Source: VAXT01 sp963774625 (GTDB lineage: Bacteria > Actinomycetota > Thermoleophilia > Gaiellales > Gaiellaceae). From it: a stretch of 64,000 nt of DNA. Both the position numbers and the translations under genes were made by a program. This document shows positions 17,540 through 25,737 of the stretch, in pieces. Position 1 is the stretch's first letter. The number at the start of each line of letters is the position of its first letter. The notes beneath the pieces are model-generated. The model made no database searches, was not told where the DNA came from, and was given only the letters and a program-made list of their open reading frames with translations. Location: positions 62,001 through 126,000 of the forward strand of contig CAVZFQ010000015.1 in NCBI GenBank assembly GCA_963774625.1. The letters run 5' to 3'.

Positions 17540-18010
17540 CTAGTCGTCTTTGAGTTGATGCTTGGTACGGTCGAGGCGAGCGAAGGGGCCTCGCTGGGCG
17601 TCTTGTTGCGCCTGAGTCCAGCAACGCATGTAGTCCTCGCCGCTTCCGTTGAGGAAGTCGTCGCAGAAGTGCGTCAGGTCGTGGTGGAGAGCGGAGAACG
17701 CGGCCTGCGCATCCTCGGAGTAGGAGGGAAAACGGTTGTCGCCGCCCGGGCCTAGGAGTTCGCGCATGTACGTCGCGTGGTCGAGTTGATGTCCGCGAAG
17801 CTCGTACCCGACGCTGAGCGAGTGGACACGAAGCCACAGATGAAGGTGACGGTCCGCCCTGACGAAATCCGCCTTTGCGAAGTAGCCGCCACTCCCTTTG
17901 CCCGCCTCAGCTTCGGTGCGCTCGAAGCCACTGCTACGAAGTAGCGGCTCAAGCTGGGACAAGCCCGCTGCCAGCCTCGCTGTGACTTCGGCTTGCTTCG
18001 GACTGGTCAC
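17540..18010 (-). CDS. Uncharacterised protein, 156 residues
   Basis: I do not recognise this protein. It is a soluble, mixed alpha/beta sequence starting MTSPKQAEVTARLAAGLSQL. It has a SGGYFAKADFVRADRHLHLW segment, a conserved-looking LRGHQLDHATYMRELLGPGG stretch and a C-terminal half of charged helices. There is no signal peptide or membrane segment. It resembles DUF4304-like proteins only loosely. Its start is 36 bases from copy 2 of the dispersed repeat, so it may belong to the cassette-like series. Confidence 0.6.
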   Translation of the reverse strand: MTSPKQAEVTARLAAGLSQLEPLLRSSGFERTEAEAGKGSGGYFAKADFVRADRHLHLWLRVHSLSVGYELRGHQLDHATYMRELLGPGGDNRFPSYSEDAQAAFSALHHDLTHFCDDFLNGSGEDYMRCWTQAQQDAQRGPFARLDRTKHQLKDD

Positions 18011-18045
18011 GGCCGGCGAGTCTAGCCTCCGTAGACGTCAGGTTT

Positions 18046-18075
18046 GCTCAGGGGACATTCCCGAACGCTGGCGCA
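18046..18075 (+). repeat. Dispersed ~30-bp direct repeat, copy 2
   Basis: The best-preserved copy: a GCTCA lead, exact GGGGACATTCCCGAAC, then GCTGGCGCA. It lies between the uncharacterised gene at 17540 and the small monooxygenase-like gene at 18193. Confidence 0.75.
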
Positions 18076-18192
18076 TGGAACCGTCGTCTCGCCTGCACGC
18101 TACGACGGATACCGAGATGCGCCACCGCACCGGTGCAAGGCATATGGTTCGGGCACCCGACCGGCCATGCCGTTCAAAAATGAGGAGATTTG

Positions 18193-18456
18193 ATGCCCAC
18201 TGTGATCGCCTACCACGACGTGAAGGACAAGGATCACTGGCTCGCTTCCCCGACGCGTGAGGAGTTCTTCGGGCCCCTCGGAGTCACCAACATCCGGACA
18301 TTCGTCGATCCGGAGAATCCAACCCGAGTCGGGTTGGTGATGGACGTTGCCGACATGGATGCCGTCATGGCCGCCATGGAGACGCAGCCAGCCGCAGACG
18401 CGATGGCACATGACGGCGTCCTTCCCGAGACCCTGGTGATTCTGGTCGAGGCGTAA
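18193..18456 (+). CDS. Small dimeric alpha/beta-barrel-like protein
   Basis: An 87-residue protein beginning MPTVIAYHDVKDKDHWLASP, with ATG 18193 preceded by GAGGAG. Its pattern (a strand with HDVKDKDHW, a helix, TNIRTFVDPENPTRVGLVMD and VADMDAVMAAMET) resembles the ferredoxin-like dimeric alpha/beta barrel of antibiotic-monooxygenase/NIPSNAP-type proteins. No cofactor site can be named. It is the only gene between repeat copies 2 and 3. Confidence 0.6.
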   Translation: MPTVIAYHDVKDKDHWLASPTREEFFGPLGVTNIRTFVDPENPTRVGLVMDVADMDAVMAAMETQPAADAMAHDGVLPETLVILVEA

Positions 18457-18487
18457 CCCAAGCGATCCGAGCTCGACTGCGAACCCC

Positions 18488-18517
18488 GCTCGGGGGACAT
18501 TCCTGAACACTCGCGCA
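18488..18517 (+). repeat. Dispersed ~30-bp direct repeat, copy 3
   Basis: Reads GCTCGGGGGACATTCCTGAA then CACTCGCGCAGG, two or three bases from the consensus. It separates the small barrel protein gene from the PIN gene. Confidence 0.7.
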
Positions 18518-18542
18518 GGCGACGCAGCTCGTGCCTCTCGTT

Positions 18543-18944
18543 TCAGGCTGTGCGCAGCGCGTCGACTGTCGCGGTCTCGACGAGGCCCGATACTGCCCGC
18601 GCCAGCTCGCCGTCGGAGGTGACAAACGCGTCCGCCTGGAGCGCCGTCAGGGCCACGTACTCGGCGTCGTACGTCGTCTCCCAGCCCAGCCGGTCTGCGA
18701 CCTTCCACGCCTGACGTTGGAGCACCTTGTCGCCGAGGAACCGAACCTTCAGCGAGTTGATCCGCGTCACCCGCTCGATCCCCTCGGCGGCCGAAATATC
18801 GCCCCTACGAGCCGCCTCATACAGTGCCGCGAGCGCCTGCGAGCGGACGAGGGTCGGAGCGACGAGCTGGTGCTCAGCGGCGACCTCGATCTCGCGGGCT
18901 GCGATCCTGAGCAACGTCTCGCAGTCGACGACAAACCGCGTCAC
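18543..18944 (-). CDS. PIN-domain (VapC-like) protein
   Basis: A 133-residue PIN-fold protein. The first acidic strand is RFVVDCETLLRIA, and a second acidic cluster is TTYDAEYVALTALQADAFVT followed by SDGELA. These match the four-carboxylate metal site of VapC-type ribonucleases. It would act as a toxin cleaving RNA, but no VapB-like antitoxin ORF is visible upstream (18945-19124). It may therefore be a non-toxin PIN protein or have lost its partner. It lies alone between repeat copies 3 and a degenerate copy at 18988. Confidence 0.75.
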   Translation of the reverse strand: MTRFVVDCETLLRIAAREIEVAAEHQLVAPTLVRSQALAALYEAARRGDISAAEGIERVTRINSLKVRFLGDKVLQRQAWKVADRLGWETTYDAEYVALTALQADAFVTSDGELARAVSGLVETATVDALRTA

Positions 18945-18987
18945 GCGAGAGACGCTACACGCTCACCGACCACGGTCTCCGTCGTGC

Positions 18988-19017
18988 GGTCAGACGTCAT
19001 TCCCACACTCTGGCCCA
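18988..19017 (+). repeat. Degenerate copy of the dispersed repeat
   Basis: The sequence GTCAGACGTCATTCCCACAC then TCTGGCCCAG aligns to the consensus, keeping CATTCCC, the spaced AC.CTGGC and CAG. It falls exactly between the PIN gene and the cupin gene, which is why I count it. Confidence 0.45.
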
Positions 19018-19124
19018 GGCGAGCATCTACGGTGTCGCCGCGGCGGGGTGGTCGATCCGTGCCCGGGGCGCTCGTTAGGCTGGGTCGCCCTGGTTTTTCC
19101 CGCAACCCGAAGGAGGACGGCCGA

Positions 19125-19796
19125 ATGAGCGGTTACGCGGTGGCCCAGATTGACGAGATCGACGAGATCGATGACGGCCGCGTCCTTTCGCGCCCCGTCC
19201 GGTTCCACTTCGGCATCACGTCGTTCGGCGTCAACGCATTTACAGCTCATCAGGTGGGCGATCGGCTCATCAACGAGCACGACGAGTCACAGGAGCATGA
19301 CCTGCAGGAGGAGCTTTACCTCGTCCAGCGCGGGCGCGCGACGTTCGAGCTCGACGGCGAGCGGGTGGACGCACCCGCGGGCACACTCGTCTTCGCCCGC
19401 CCCGCCGTTAAGCGGACAGCGTTCGCTGAGGAGCCGGGGACGACGATCGTTGCACTCGGCGGAATTCCGGGGAACGCGTACGAGGCGCAGGGCGGCGAGA
19501 TCTGGATGCCGCTCAACCATCTCTACGAGTCAGGCCAGTACGCGGAGGCCGCCGATCAGGGACGCGAGTTGATCGAAGCTCATCCCGAGTACGCCGGGCC
19601 GCTCTACAACCTCGCGTGCTGCGAGAGCCTCGCCGGTCGGACAGACGACGCGATCAGGCATCTCCGGCTCGCGATCGACCGCAAGGAATCGTTCCGTTCG
19701 CTTGCTGCCGAGGACAGCGACTTCGACCCGATCCGCGCCGAGACCGCTTTCAAGGAGTTGGTTCAGGGCAACGCATCCGAGCCAGCTACTAGCTGA
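19125..19796 (+). CDS. Cupin domain protein with C-terminal TPR-like repeats
   Basis: A 223-residue protein; ATG 19125 has AAGGAGG about nine bases upstream. The N-terminal half is a cupin barrel (QEELYLVQRGRATFELDGER, then DAPAGTLVFARPAVKRTAF). After about residue 125 come TPR-like helices (LNHLYESGQYAEAADQGREL, YNLACCESLAGRTDDAIRHL). The metal-binding His pattern is weak (HDLQEELYLV keeps H, E). The cupin-TPR combination is a known but uncharacterised arrangement. It is the only gene between the degenerate repeat at 18988 and repeat copy 4. Confidence 0.75.
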   Translation: MSGYAVAQIDEIDEIDDGRVLSRPVRFHFGITSFGVNAFTAHQVGDRLINEHDESQEHDLQEELYLVQRGRATFELDGERVDAPAGTLVFARPAVKRTAFAEEPGTTIVALGGIPGNAYEAQGGEIWMPLNHLYESGQYAEAADQGRELIEAHPEYAGPLYNLACCESLAGRTDDAIRHLRLAIDRKESFRSLAAEDSDFDPIRAETAFKELVQGNASEPATS

Positions 19797-19812
19797 CAGA
19801 CTCGCACCGTTC

Positions 19813-19844
19813 GCTTCAGGGGACATTCGCGAACACTGGCGCAG
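19813..19844 (+). repeat. Dispersed ~30-bp direct repeat, copy 4
   Basis: Reads GCTTCAGGGGACATTCGCGA then ACACTGGCGCAG, one substitution in the core. It lies 17 bases after the cupin gene stop and 39 before the methyltransferase start. Confidence 0.72.
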
Positions 19845-19882
19845 CCGAACGCCGCCTCGTTTGCGCGTAGATTGGTGTTGCC

Positions 19883-20584
19883 ATGTCGAGCTGGTACGAC
19901 GCCTTGGCGGACCGATACGGAGACTGGTCGTCCACTAGCGTCGCTGCTGACGTCCCGTTCTACGTCGGCCTTGCCGGTGATGCTGACGGGCCATTGGTCG
20001 AGCTTGCAGTTGGCACCGGGCGCGTTGCGATCCCGGTTGCTCAGGCAACGGGCAGGCGTGTAATAGGGATTGACTCTTCGCCGGCGATGCTCGCGCAGGC
20101 TCGAGTGCGCGCAGTTGAGGAGGGAGTCGAGCTCGACCTGCGTGAAGGAGACATACGGGAGCTTGAAATCGAGGAGCCGGCGGCCTTGATCTACTGCCCT
20201 GGGCGGTCTCTGCTGCATCTGCCCACGTGGGCCGATCGTCGCCGCTGCTTCGAGCGGGTCGCGGCATCGCTTCGGTCTGACGGCCGCTTCGCCTGGAACG
20301 CGTTCGCCTTCGACCATCACGTCGCATCCGCCATAGACGGCCAGCATGCCGACGCGCACGCCGGCGTCCCGCTCCCGCACACCAACCACTACAGCGTCAG
20401 CGATAACCGAGTCGACATCACCTTGGACGATGGTGGAACCAGTTCGCTCTGGTGGGCAACCAAGAACGAATGGCTGGGGCTCCTCGACGTCGCGGGCCTG
20501 CGCCTCGAAGCTCTCTATGGCGGATTCGCCGGGGAACCGCTCGACGACAAGAGCCCTGAGTACATCTTCGTAGCCCGCCGCTAA
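19883..20584 (+). CDS. Class I SAM-dependent methyltransferase
   Basis: A 233-residue intact methyltransferase. It opens MSSWYDALADRYGDWSSTSV, has motif I LVELAVGTGRVAIPVAQATG, motif II acid in RVIGIDSSPAMLAQARVRA and a motif IV region PAALIYCPGRSLLHLPTWAD. It resembles the one at 10310 in the VGTGR and PxAQ pattern. Substrate unknown. It is the only gene between repeat copies 4 and 5 and is convergent with the GNAT gene, overlapping its stop by four bases. Confidence 0.85.
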   Translation: MSSWYDALADRYGDWSSTSVAADVPFYVGLAGDADGPLVELAVGTGRVAIPVAQATGRRVIGIDSSPAMLAQARVRAVEEGVELDLREGDIRELEIEEPAALIYCPGRSLLHLPTWADRRRCFERVAASLRSDGRFAWNAFAFDHHVASAIDGQHADAHAGVPLPHTNHYSVSDNRVDITLDDGGTSSLWWATKNEWLGLLDVAGLRLEALYGGFAGEPLDDKSPEYIFVARR

Positions 20585-21177
20585 GCGCTCCACCTGGCCG
20601 TCACGACAGCGCCAGGGGTCATTCCCGAGTGCGCCGCTCTTCTCAGACCGGTCGTTGGTCGGAACGCGGCCGGATAGACGATCCGACCGGCGAGATCGGG
20701 GTTGTATCCCGGGAGCCGCTTGACCAGGAAAGCGTCGTCGGGGATCTTGGGGTGCGGCGCGATGAAGCCGAGCGCGCTCGCCTGCTCGAAGCCGAAGCGA
20801 GGGTAGTACGCGGGAATGCCCTCGACCATGACGGCAGGCTCGCCTGCTTCTTCGGCGCGGCCGAGCGCGTCCCGGATCAGCCGTGTCCCCACACCGATGC
20901 GCTGGCGGTCGGGCCGAACCGACATCGGCGTGAGATTGAGGATCCTGGCACGGGATCCGTCTTCGACGCCGACCCAGCTCAGCATCACGTGAGCAATCAC
21001 ACCGGAGGAGTCCTCGGCGACCAACGCCAGTTCCGGAATGAACTGTTCCGACGCCCGAATGCGCTCGACGAACGACGCGACCTCGTCGGGGTGTCCGACG
21101 AATGCCGCGCGGACCACCTCTGCGATCACGGGGTGGTCCGCGTCGCGCTCGGGACGGATGACGACGCCCTCGGCCAC
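20581..21177 (-). CDS. GNAT N-acetyltransferase (YhbS-like)
   Basis: About 198 residues from GTG 21177 (VAEGVVIRPERDADHPVIAE). The strands GVIAHVMLSWVGVE and LNLTPMSVRPDRQRIGVGTR (acetyl-CoA P-loop) and the YYPRFGFEQASALGF segment are typical of the YhbS group of GNATs. An open frame continues upstream to 21279, but that part is basic and unlike the family. The last ten residues are read out of the degenerate repeat copy 5, so the C-terminus may have been replaced by repeat insertion. Substrate unknown. Confidence 0.78.
   Translation of the reverse strand: MAEGVVIRPERDADHPVIAEVVRAAFVGHPDEVASFVERIRASEQFIPELALVAEDSSGVIAHVMLSWVGVEDGSRARILNLTPMSVRPDRQRIGVGTRLIRDALGRAEEAGEPAVMVEGIPAYYPRFGFEQASALGFIAPHPKIPDDAFLVKRLPGYNPDLAGRIVYPAAFRPTTGLRRAAHSGMTPGAVVTARWSA
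20610..20635 (+). repeat. Degenerate repeat copy 5 inside a gene end
   Basis: GCCAGGGGTCATTCCCGAGT then GCGCCG keeps most of the core. It overlaps the 3' end of the GNAT gene and closes the run of repeat-bracketed genes. Confidence 0.45.
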
Positions 21178-21321
21178 GGATGGCGATGGTAATTGGGGCT
21201 TACCGGCCCGGGACGCTCGCTCACGTCGTCGGGCCTTTTTCTCTGACGTGTCTCCTGCTGCCTCGCGATGCTGACCCAAATGCTGACCATGCCTGTGGGC
21301 GTCGTCACCCCTTAAAAACGA

Positions 21322-21345
21322 AAACCCCCGCTATGCGGGGGCTTT
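21322..21345 (-). terminator. Terminator of the tRNA-Val transcript
   Basis: CCCCCGC (21325-21331) pairs with GCGGGGG (21335-21341) around TAT, with A-rich and T-rich flanks. It lies six bases from the tRNA 3' end. Confidence 0.75.
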
Positions 21346-21350
21346 CTAGG

Positions 21351-21423
21351 TGGGCGGTACTGGGCTCGAACCAGTGACCCCCAGCTTGTCGAGCTGGTGC
21401 TCTCCCAACTGAGCTAACCGCCC
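21351..21423 (-). tRNA. tRNA-Val (anticodon GAC)
   Basis: A 73-base cloverleaf. The acceptor stem is GGGCGGT/ACCGCCC with discriminator A, the D arm is GCTCAGTTGGGAGAGC, and the anticodon arm is CCAGC-TCGACAA-GCTGG giving anticodon GAC. The T arm contains GGTTCGAGCC. The 3' CCA is not encoded (A is followed by CCT). It reads valine codons GTC/GTT. Confidence 0.95.
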
Positions 21424-21752
21424 TGGTCGGCCGATTGTAGCCGCGTTCTGGCGGCTAGAGAGGCGGGGGACTTGGTTTTCGATCGCCTTCGCCGCCACCC
21501 TTGCCGCTGTTGCTCGCCGTCGTCTTCGTTGGTCTTCGACCGCTCGCCGGTGTCGTCGTCGGTCGTGGTCCCTCCGGTCGTCGTGTCTTCGGTCGACGTG
21601 TCGTCCGTCATGCCGTCGGTCGTGGTGTCGCCGAACGTCGTCACGATGCCCGTGTCGCTTGGCGACCCGTTGTCGTCGTCGTCGCCGCAGCCGGCGAAGC
21701 CGAACGTGAAGCCGGCGATCGCCAACGCGATGAGTGCGAGTGTTTTTCTCAT
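21414..21752 (-). CDS. Small Thr/Asp-rich lipoprotein
   Basis: From ATG 21752 the protein starts MRKTLALIALAIAGFTFGFA and then GCGDDDD: a lipoprotein signal with a usable lipobox (FAGC). It is followed by a low-complexity linker of T, D, G and S (about residues 25-75) and a basic, Gln-rich end. It should be tethered outside the membrane; the function is unknown. The frame runs into the tRNA-Val gene by ten bases. That is suspicious: an undetected frameshift near the end is possible. It is downstream of the Eis-like gene on the same strand. Confidence 0.5.
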   Translation of the reverse strand: MRKTLALIALAIAGFTFGFAGCGDDDDNGSPSDTGIVTTFGDTTTDGMTDDTSTEDTTTGGTTTDDDTGERSKTNEDDGEQQRQGWRRRRSKTKSPASLAARTRLQSADQGG

Positions 21753-21778
21753 GTTCAGCTTGTTGCCCGCTCGGGACC

Positions 21779-23001
21779 CTAGAAAACCTCGGGGCACCAG
21801 GGCGCGTTGCGGGTGCGGAAGAGCGCGTCTGCACGGTCGATCGCGCCGTCGACGAGCTCCTCGACGAGGCCGGCGCCCGCGAGCCGACCGAACGAGACGC
21901 CGCCGAGATAGGCGGAGGCGAGATCACCGATGTCGAGCCGCAGCTCGGCGATCTCCCCCACGCCGCACTTCCGCGCCCCCGCCCTCCGCCTCGAGTGTCC
22001 AGACACCGTCGTTGTCCTCCACGAACGAGTCGCGCAGCTCGAGGCCGATCGATCCCTCCGCAGCGTAGGACCGCGAGCCGAGCGCGCGCTCGAGGTCGAG
22101 GATCCGCAGCCAGAGGCCGTCGCTCAGCTTCGGACGGAGCCGCCGAGGATCGGTCACGAGGAGCAGGAGCGGGTCGTCAACCGGCAGCCACGCTGCGTCG
22201 ACGCGGGCAACGAGGTCGACGCTGAAGAGGAAACGCCAGATCTCCCTCGAGGCCAGCGGCGAGGTGGCGACGATCTCGCTCGCGACGAGTCGCGAGGCCG
22301 GGAAGCCGTCCGGCCATTTCTCGTGCACGCGGTACATCGCGTAGGCCTCGGGCACGCCGTCGAGCTCGAGGACGGCGATGAATCGGGGCCCGCCGCCGCT
22401 GGCGCTTGTGCTCGGGATCGGGGAACCTGTACTCGCGCCACCACTCCGTGGTGCGCGCGAACATGCCGGGCCTCTCCTTTCGCACACGCTCGTAGAGCGG
22501 CGGCAGGATCCGCTCCGCCTCGGCGACGTCGACCAGCCGCACCTGGCCGGCAGGCTCAGGCGAGCCCCGGAACCCGACGCGGTCGCGGTCGGCCTCGATC
22601 CAGGCTCTGAACGTTGCCACGCCGTACCCGTAGCGCCCGTAGATCGGAGGCTCCGACGCCCAGAGGATGGACAGGGGCTCGCCGCGCTCACGCGCACCAT
22701 CCAGCTGGCGGCGCATCAACCCCGTCATCGCACCGCGTCGCCGATGGCTCGGCGTGACCCCGACGAAGGTCAAACCGGCCGCCGTCAGCTCACCGCCGGG
22801 AATCGTCAAGGTCAACGGAATGTCGGCGGCGGTTCCGATCATCGTCCCGTTCTCGTACGCGGCGAGCATCCGATCGGGCGGCAGCATGCGCTTGTCCTTC
22901 TCCATGTCCTCGTCCTTGAGCTCGTCGGAGAAGCTCGAAGCGATGACCGAGAACCAGCGGTCGATCTCCTCCGGCGCGGGTACGCGGATCTCGACGCTCA
23001 C
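21779..23001 (-). CDS. Eis-like GNAT acetyltransferase, two frameshifts
   Basis: About 405 residues in three frames. The N-terminal GNAT (MSVEIRVPAPEEIDRWFSVI, FVGVTPSHRRRGAMTGLMRR with the acetyl-CoA loop, YGRYGYGVATFRAWIE) is intact. A second GNAT-like domain (RFIAVLELDGVPEAYAMYRV) follows in another frame, and a C-terminal SCP2-like segment (IAELRLDIGDLASAYLGGVS, ending FRTRNAPWCPEVF) is in a third. Breaks are near 22400 and 21975. The layout is that of Eis proteins, which acetylate aminoglycosides or protein lysines and end in a C-terminal carboxylate. ATG 23001 overlaps the PcrA stop by four bases. Confidence 0.8.
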
Positions 23002-25142
23002 GGAATCCGCTCGAGCGGCGCGTAGTCGAGCATCAGCTTCCGCTCGCTCCCGTCGGTGAAGCGCACCGTGACGACGCCGCCGGGCTCGATCTGGGTCACG
23101 ACGCCCTCGCCGAGAGTCCCGTGCATGACGGAGTCACCGGTCGAGAGGTCCGGGTGGTCACCGCGCGGCGTAATCCCGCCCGGAGCGTTGTAGCCCGTCC
23201 ACGAGGTCGGCCGCAGCCGTTCGCGTTCGACGCCCTCCTCGGGGAGCTCGTCGAGGAAGCGGGACGGCAGATTGTAGGACCGCGCGCCCCAGAGCGATCG
23301 CGCCGAAGCGTGCGTCATCGTCAGTCGCTCGCGCGCGCGCGTCATGCCGACGTACGCGAGCCGCCGCTCCTCCTCGAGCCCGGCCTCTTCGAGTGCGCGC
23401 GAGTGCGGGAAGATCCCCTCTTCCATGCCGATCATGAAGACGGCGCGGAACTCGAGCCCCTTCGCGTTGTGGAGCGTCATCAGCGTGACGAGGCTCTGCT
23501 CGCCGCGGATCGCGTCCTGGTCGGAGTAGAGCGAGATCTCCTGCAGGAAGCTCGAGAGGTTCGGCTCCGGAGCGGAGGCGTGGTACTCCTGGGCGACGCC
23601 GACGAGCTCCTGCAGGTTCTCGATCCGGCCCTGGGACTCGATCGTCCGCTCCGCCTCGAGCGCGTCGAGGTAGCCGCTCCGCTGCAGGACGCGCTCGACG
23701 AGCTCGGGCACGGTCAGCTCCAGCGCGCCGGACATCAGCGACTGCACCATCGTGCGAAAAGACCGCACTGCCTTGAGCGGCGCCGCGCCGACCCCCGCCT
23801 CCTCCGCGAACTCGAGCGCCTCCCAGAGGGAGATCCCGTGCGCATTGGCATAGGTCTGCAGACGCGCGAGCGACGAGTCGCCGATCCCGCGCCGCGGCTT
23901 GTTCGCGATTCGCTGCAGCGAGACGGCGTCATACGGGTTGTCGATCACCTGGAGGTACGAGATGACGTCCTTGACCTCGGCGCGCTCGTAGAAGCGCGGG
24001 CCGCCGATCACCTGGTACGCGACGGACTGGCGGACGAGCACGTCCTCCAGCACCCGCGACTGCGCGTTCGTCCGGTAGAAGACGCCGATCTCGGAGCCCG
24101 AGAAGCCCTCCTCGACGAGCCCGGCGATCTGCGCCGCGACGAAGCGTGCCTCCGCGTGCTCGTCTTCGACCTCGAGGGCATGCACGGGCTCACCCTCGCC
24201 GAGCTCCGAGAACAGCTCCTTCGGCTTGCGCTCGCGGTTGTTCGAGATGACCGCGTTGGCGGCGCGAAGGATCGCGTTCGTCGAGCGGTAGTTCTGCTCG
24301 AGGGCGATCGTGCGCGTGTCCGGGAAATCGCGCTCGAACTCCATGATGTTGCGGATGTCGGCGCCCCGGAAAGCGTAAATGGACTGGTCCGGATCGCCCA
24401 CGGCGCAAACGTTCCTGTGCTTTTCGGCCAAGAGCTGGAGGAGCCGGTACTGCGCGTGGTTCGTGTCCTGGTACTCGTCCACCAAGATGTACCGAAAGGC
24501 CTTCTGCCAGTGCTCGCGTGCCTCCGGGAAGTTCTCGAGCACCTGGACGGTGAGGTAGAGCATGTCGTCGAAATCGACCGCGTTGGACTGGATGAGGCGC
24601 TCCTGGTACCGCTCGTACACGTCGGCGACAGTCTGGTCGTAGAAGGACGCGATGCGCTCCTTGTAGTCCGCGGGGCCGACGAGGTTGTTCTTGGCGGTCG
24701 AGATCTGGTTGTGGATGCCACGCGGGACGAACCGCTTCGGGTCCTTGTCGAGCTCCTCGAGGACCTGCTTGGTCAGCCGGATCTGGTCGGCCTGGTCGTA
24801 GATCGTGAAGTTCGACCGGTAGCCGAGGCGCTTGGCCTCGCGCCGGAGGATGCGCCCGCACGCGGAATGGAAGGTGAGGATCCAGTTGGGCGCGTTCCCG
24901 AGCATGGTCTCGAGCCGTTCTCGCATCTCGCCGGCGGCCTTGTTGGTGAAGGTGATGGCGAGGATCTCGTTCGGCTTCACGCCACAGGCGTTGATCAGGT
25001 GCGCGACACGATGCGTGAGCACGCGCGTCTTACCGGAGCCCGCTCCGGCTACGACGAGGAGCGGCCCTTCGGTGTTGACGACGGCTTCCCGCTGCGCGGG
25101 GTTGAGATCAGCCAGGTAGGTCTCGGGTGAGGCGACGGACAC
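22998..25142 (-). CDS. pcrA: ATP-dependent DNA helicase PcrA/UvrD
   Basis: A 714-residue superfamily 1A 3'-5' helicase, complete. Motifs in order are LNPAQREAVVN (Q), LLVVAGAGSGKTRVL (I, near residue 35), LAITFTNKAAGEMRER (Ia), ILVDEYQDTNHAQY (II), VGDPDQSIYAFRGA (III), ALEQNYRSTNAIL (IV), MTLHNAKGLEFRAVFM (V) and YVGMTRARERL (VI). The C-terminus has the Tudor-like SVMHGTLGEGVVTQIE segment that in PcrA contacts RNA polymerase. It acts in nucleotide-excision and replication repair. The start overlaps the upstream membrane-protein gene by 35 bases and the stop overlaps the Eis-like gene start. Confidence 0.95.
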   Translation of the reverse strand: MSVASPETYLADLNPAQREAVVNTEGPLLVVAGAGSGKTRVLTHRVAHLINACGVKPNEILAITFTNKAAGEMRERLETMLGNAPNWILTFHSACGRILRREAKRLGYRSNFTIYDQADQIRLTKQVLEELDKDPKRFVPRGIHNQISTAKNNLVGPADYKERIASFYDQTVADVYERYQERLIQSNAVDFDDMLYLTVQVLENFPEAREHWQKAFRYILVDEYQDTNHAQYRLLQLLAEKHRNVCAVGDPDQSIYAFRGADIRNIMEFERDFPDTRTIALEQNYRSTNAILRAANAVISNNRERKPKELFSELGEGEPVHALEVEDEHAEARFVAAQIAGLVEEGFSGSEIGVFYRTNAQSRVLEDVLVRQSVAYQVIGGPRFYERAEVKDVISYLQVIDNPYDAVSLQRIANKPRRGIGDSSLARLQTYANAHGISLWEALEFAEEAGVGAAPLKAVRSFRTMVQSLMSGALELTVPELVERVLQRSGYLDALEAERTIESQGRIENLQELVGVAQEYHASAPEPNLSSFLQEISLYSDQDAIRGEQSLVTLMTLHNAKGLEFRAVFMIGMEEGIFPHSRALEEAGLEEERRLAYVGMTRARERLTMTHASARSLWGARSYNLPSRFLDELPEEGVERERLRPTSWTGYNAPGGITPRGDHPDLSTGDSVMHGTLGEGVVTQIEPGGVVTVRFTDGSERKLMLDYAPLERIP

Positions 25143-25737
25143 GCCCTGCCGATGCTAGCGACGCGGCGGCGACTGCCCCTAGAAACCCGGTTGCAACGAG
25201 GGTCAGGACGAGCGTCGTGGTGCTACCGGGCACGGCCTGGGCCCACTGGACGGCGCCGATCGCGCCGATCGCCGCGCTCACGGCAAGGGCCGTGCCCGCG
25301 ATGCTGAGACTGGCGAGCGCGGTGCGCCTTCGTCGTCTCCACGCTGCGGCGACCGCAACCAGCGCCGCCGGCACAGCGAGGCCGAAGGCCCCGAGAGAGA
25401 CGTACAGCTTCCAGGTCAGATAGTCCGGGCGTTCGGCCCAGGGAGCCGGCGGCAGCGTGTTCTCCGGGATTGCGTACAGCGGCAGCACGAAGAGTGCGAG
25501 TGCGCCCAAAAAGATGACGCTCGACCGGAACAGCACAACGGGCTGGACGGCGCGGGCGACTTCGACCGCGATCGTCTGCGGCGGGCCGAAGCGGGCGACT
25601 GCTTCGCCCTCACCTTCGTCGGCGGCCAGCTCCATCAGGTGGTCGCGCGACTCGGCGACGACCCGCGCCGCGCGGCGCCGGGGCACCCCGTAGAACGCGA
25701 GCTGCGCCCTCAAATCGACGAGGTAGCGCTCGATCAC
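25108..25737 (-). CDS. Membrane protein with HAAS-type N-terminal domain, partner of PadR
   Basis: 209 residues from GTG 25737, whose GTGA overlaps the PadR stop. The N-terminal ~75 residues (VIERYLVDLRAQLAFYGVPR, then ESRDHLMELAADEGEGEAVARFG) form the helical HAAS/DUF1700-like signalling domain. Four hydrophobic segments follow (about 80-105, 125-148, 155-178, 185-205). Genes of this type almost always pair with PadR regulators, probably sensing envelope state, though the mechanism is not established. A longer start at 25776 exists but overlaps PadR. Confidence 0.75.
   Translation of the reverse strand: MIERYLVDLRAQLAFYGVPRRRAARVVAESRDHLMELAADEGEGEAVARFGPPQTIAVEVARAVQPVVLFRSSVIFLGALALFVLPLYAIPENTLPPAPWAERPDYLTWKLYVSLGAFGLAVPAALVAVAAAWRRRRRTALASLSIAGTALAVSAAIGAIGAVQWAQAVPGSTTTLVLTLVATGFLGAVAAASLASAGRVRRLTRDLPG

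Noticed and set aside
18046..20635. Classical integron cassette array
   Set aside because: The repeats are about 30 bp without the paired R/L core sites of attC; genes lie in both orientations and no integron integrase is present. It is kept as an unexplained cassette-like pattern only.
21180..21310. Integrase remnant next to the tRNA
   Set aside because: The basic stretch upstream of the GNAT gene shows no catalytic Arg/His/Tyr boxes of a tyrosine recombinase.
23121..25130. A 669-codon open frame on the + strand
   Set aside because: It is the antisense shadow of the intact pcrA gene; its translation is Leu/Arg/Asp-rich with no domain and no ribosome site. Long antisense ORFs are normal in GC-rich DNA.
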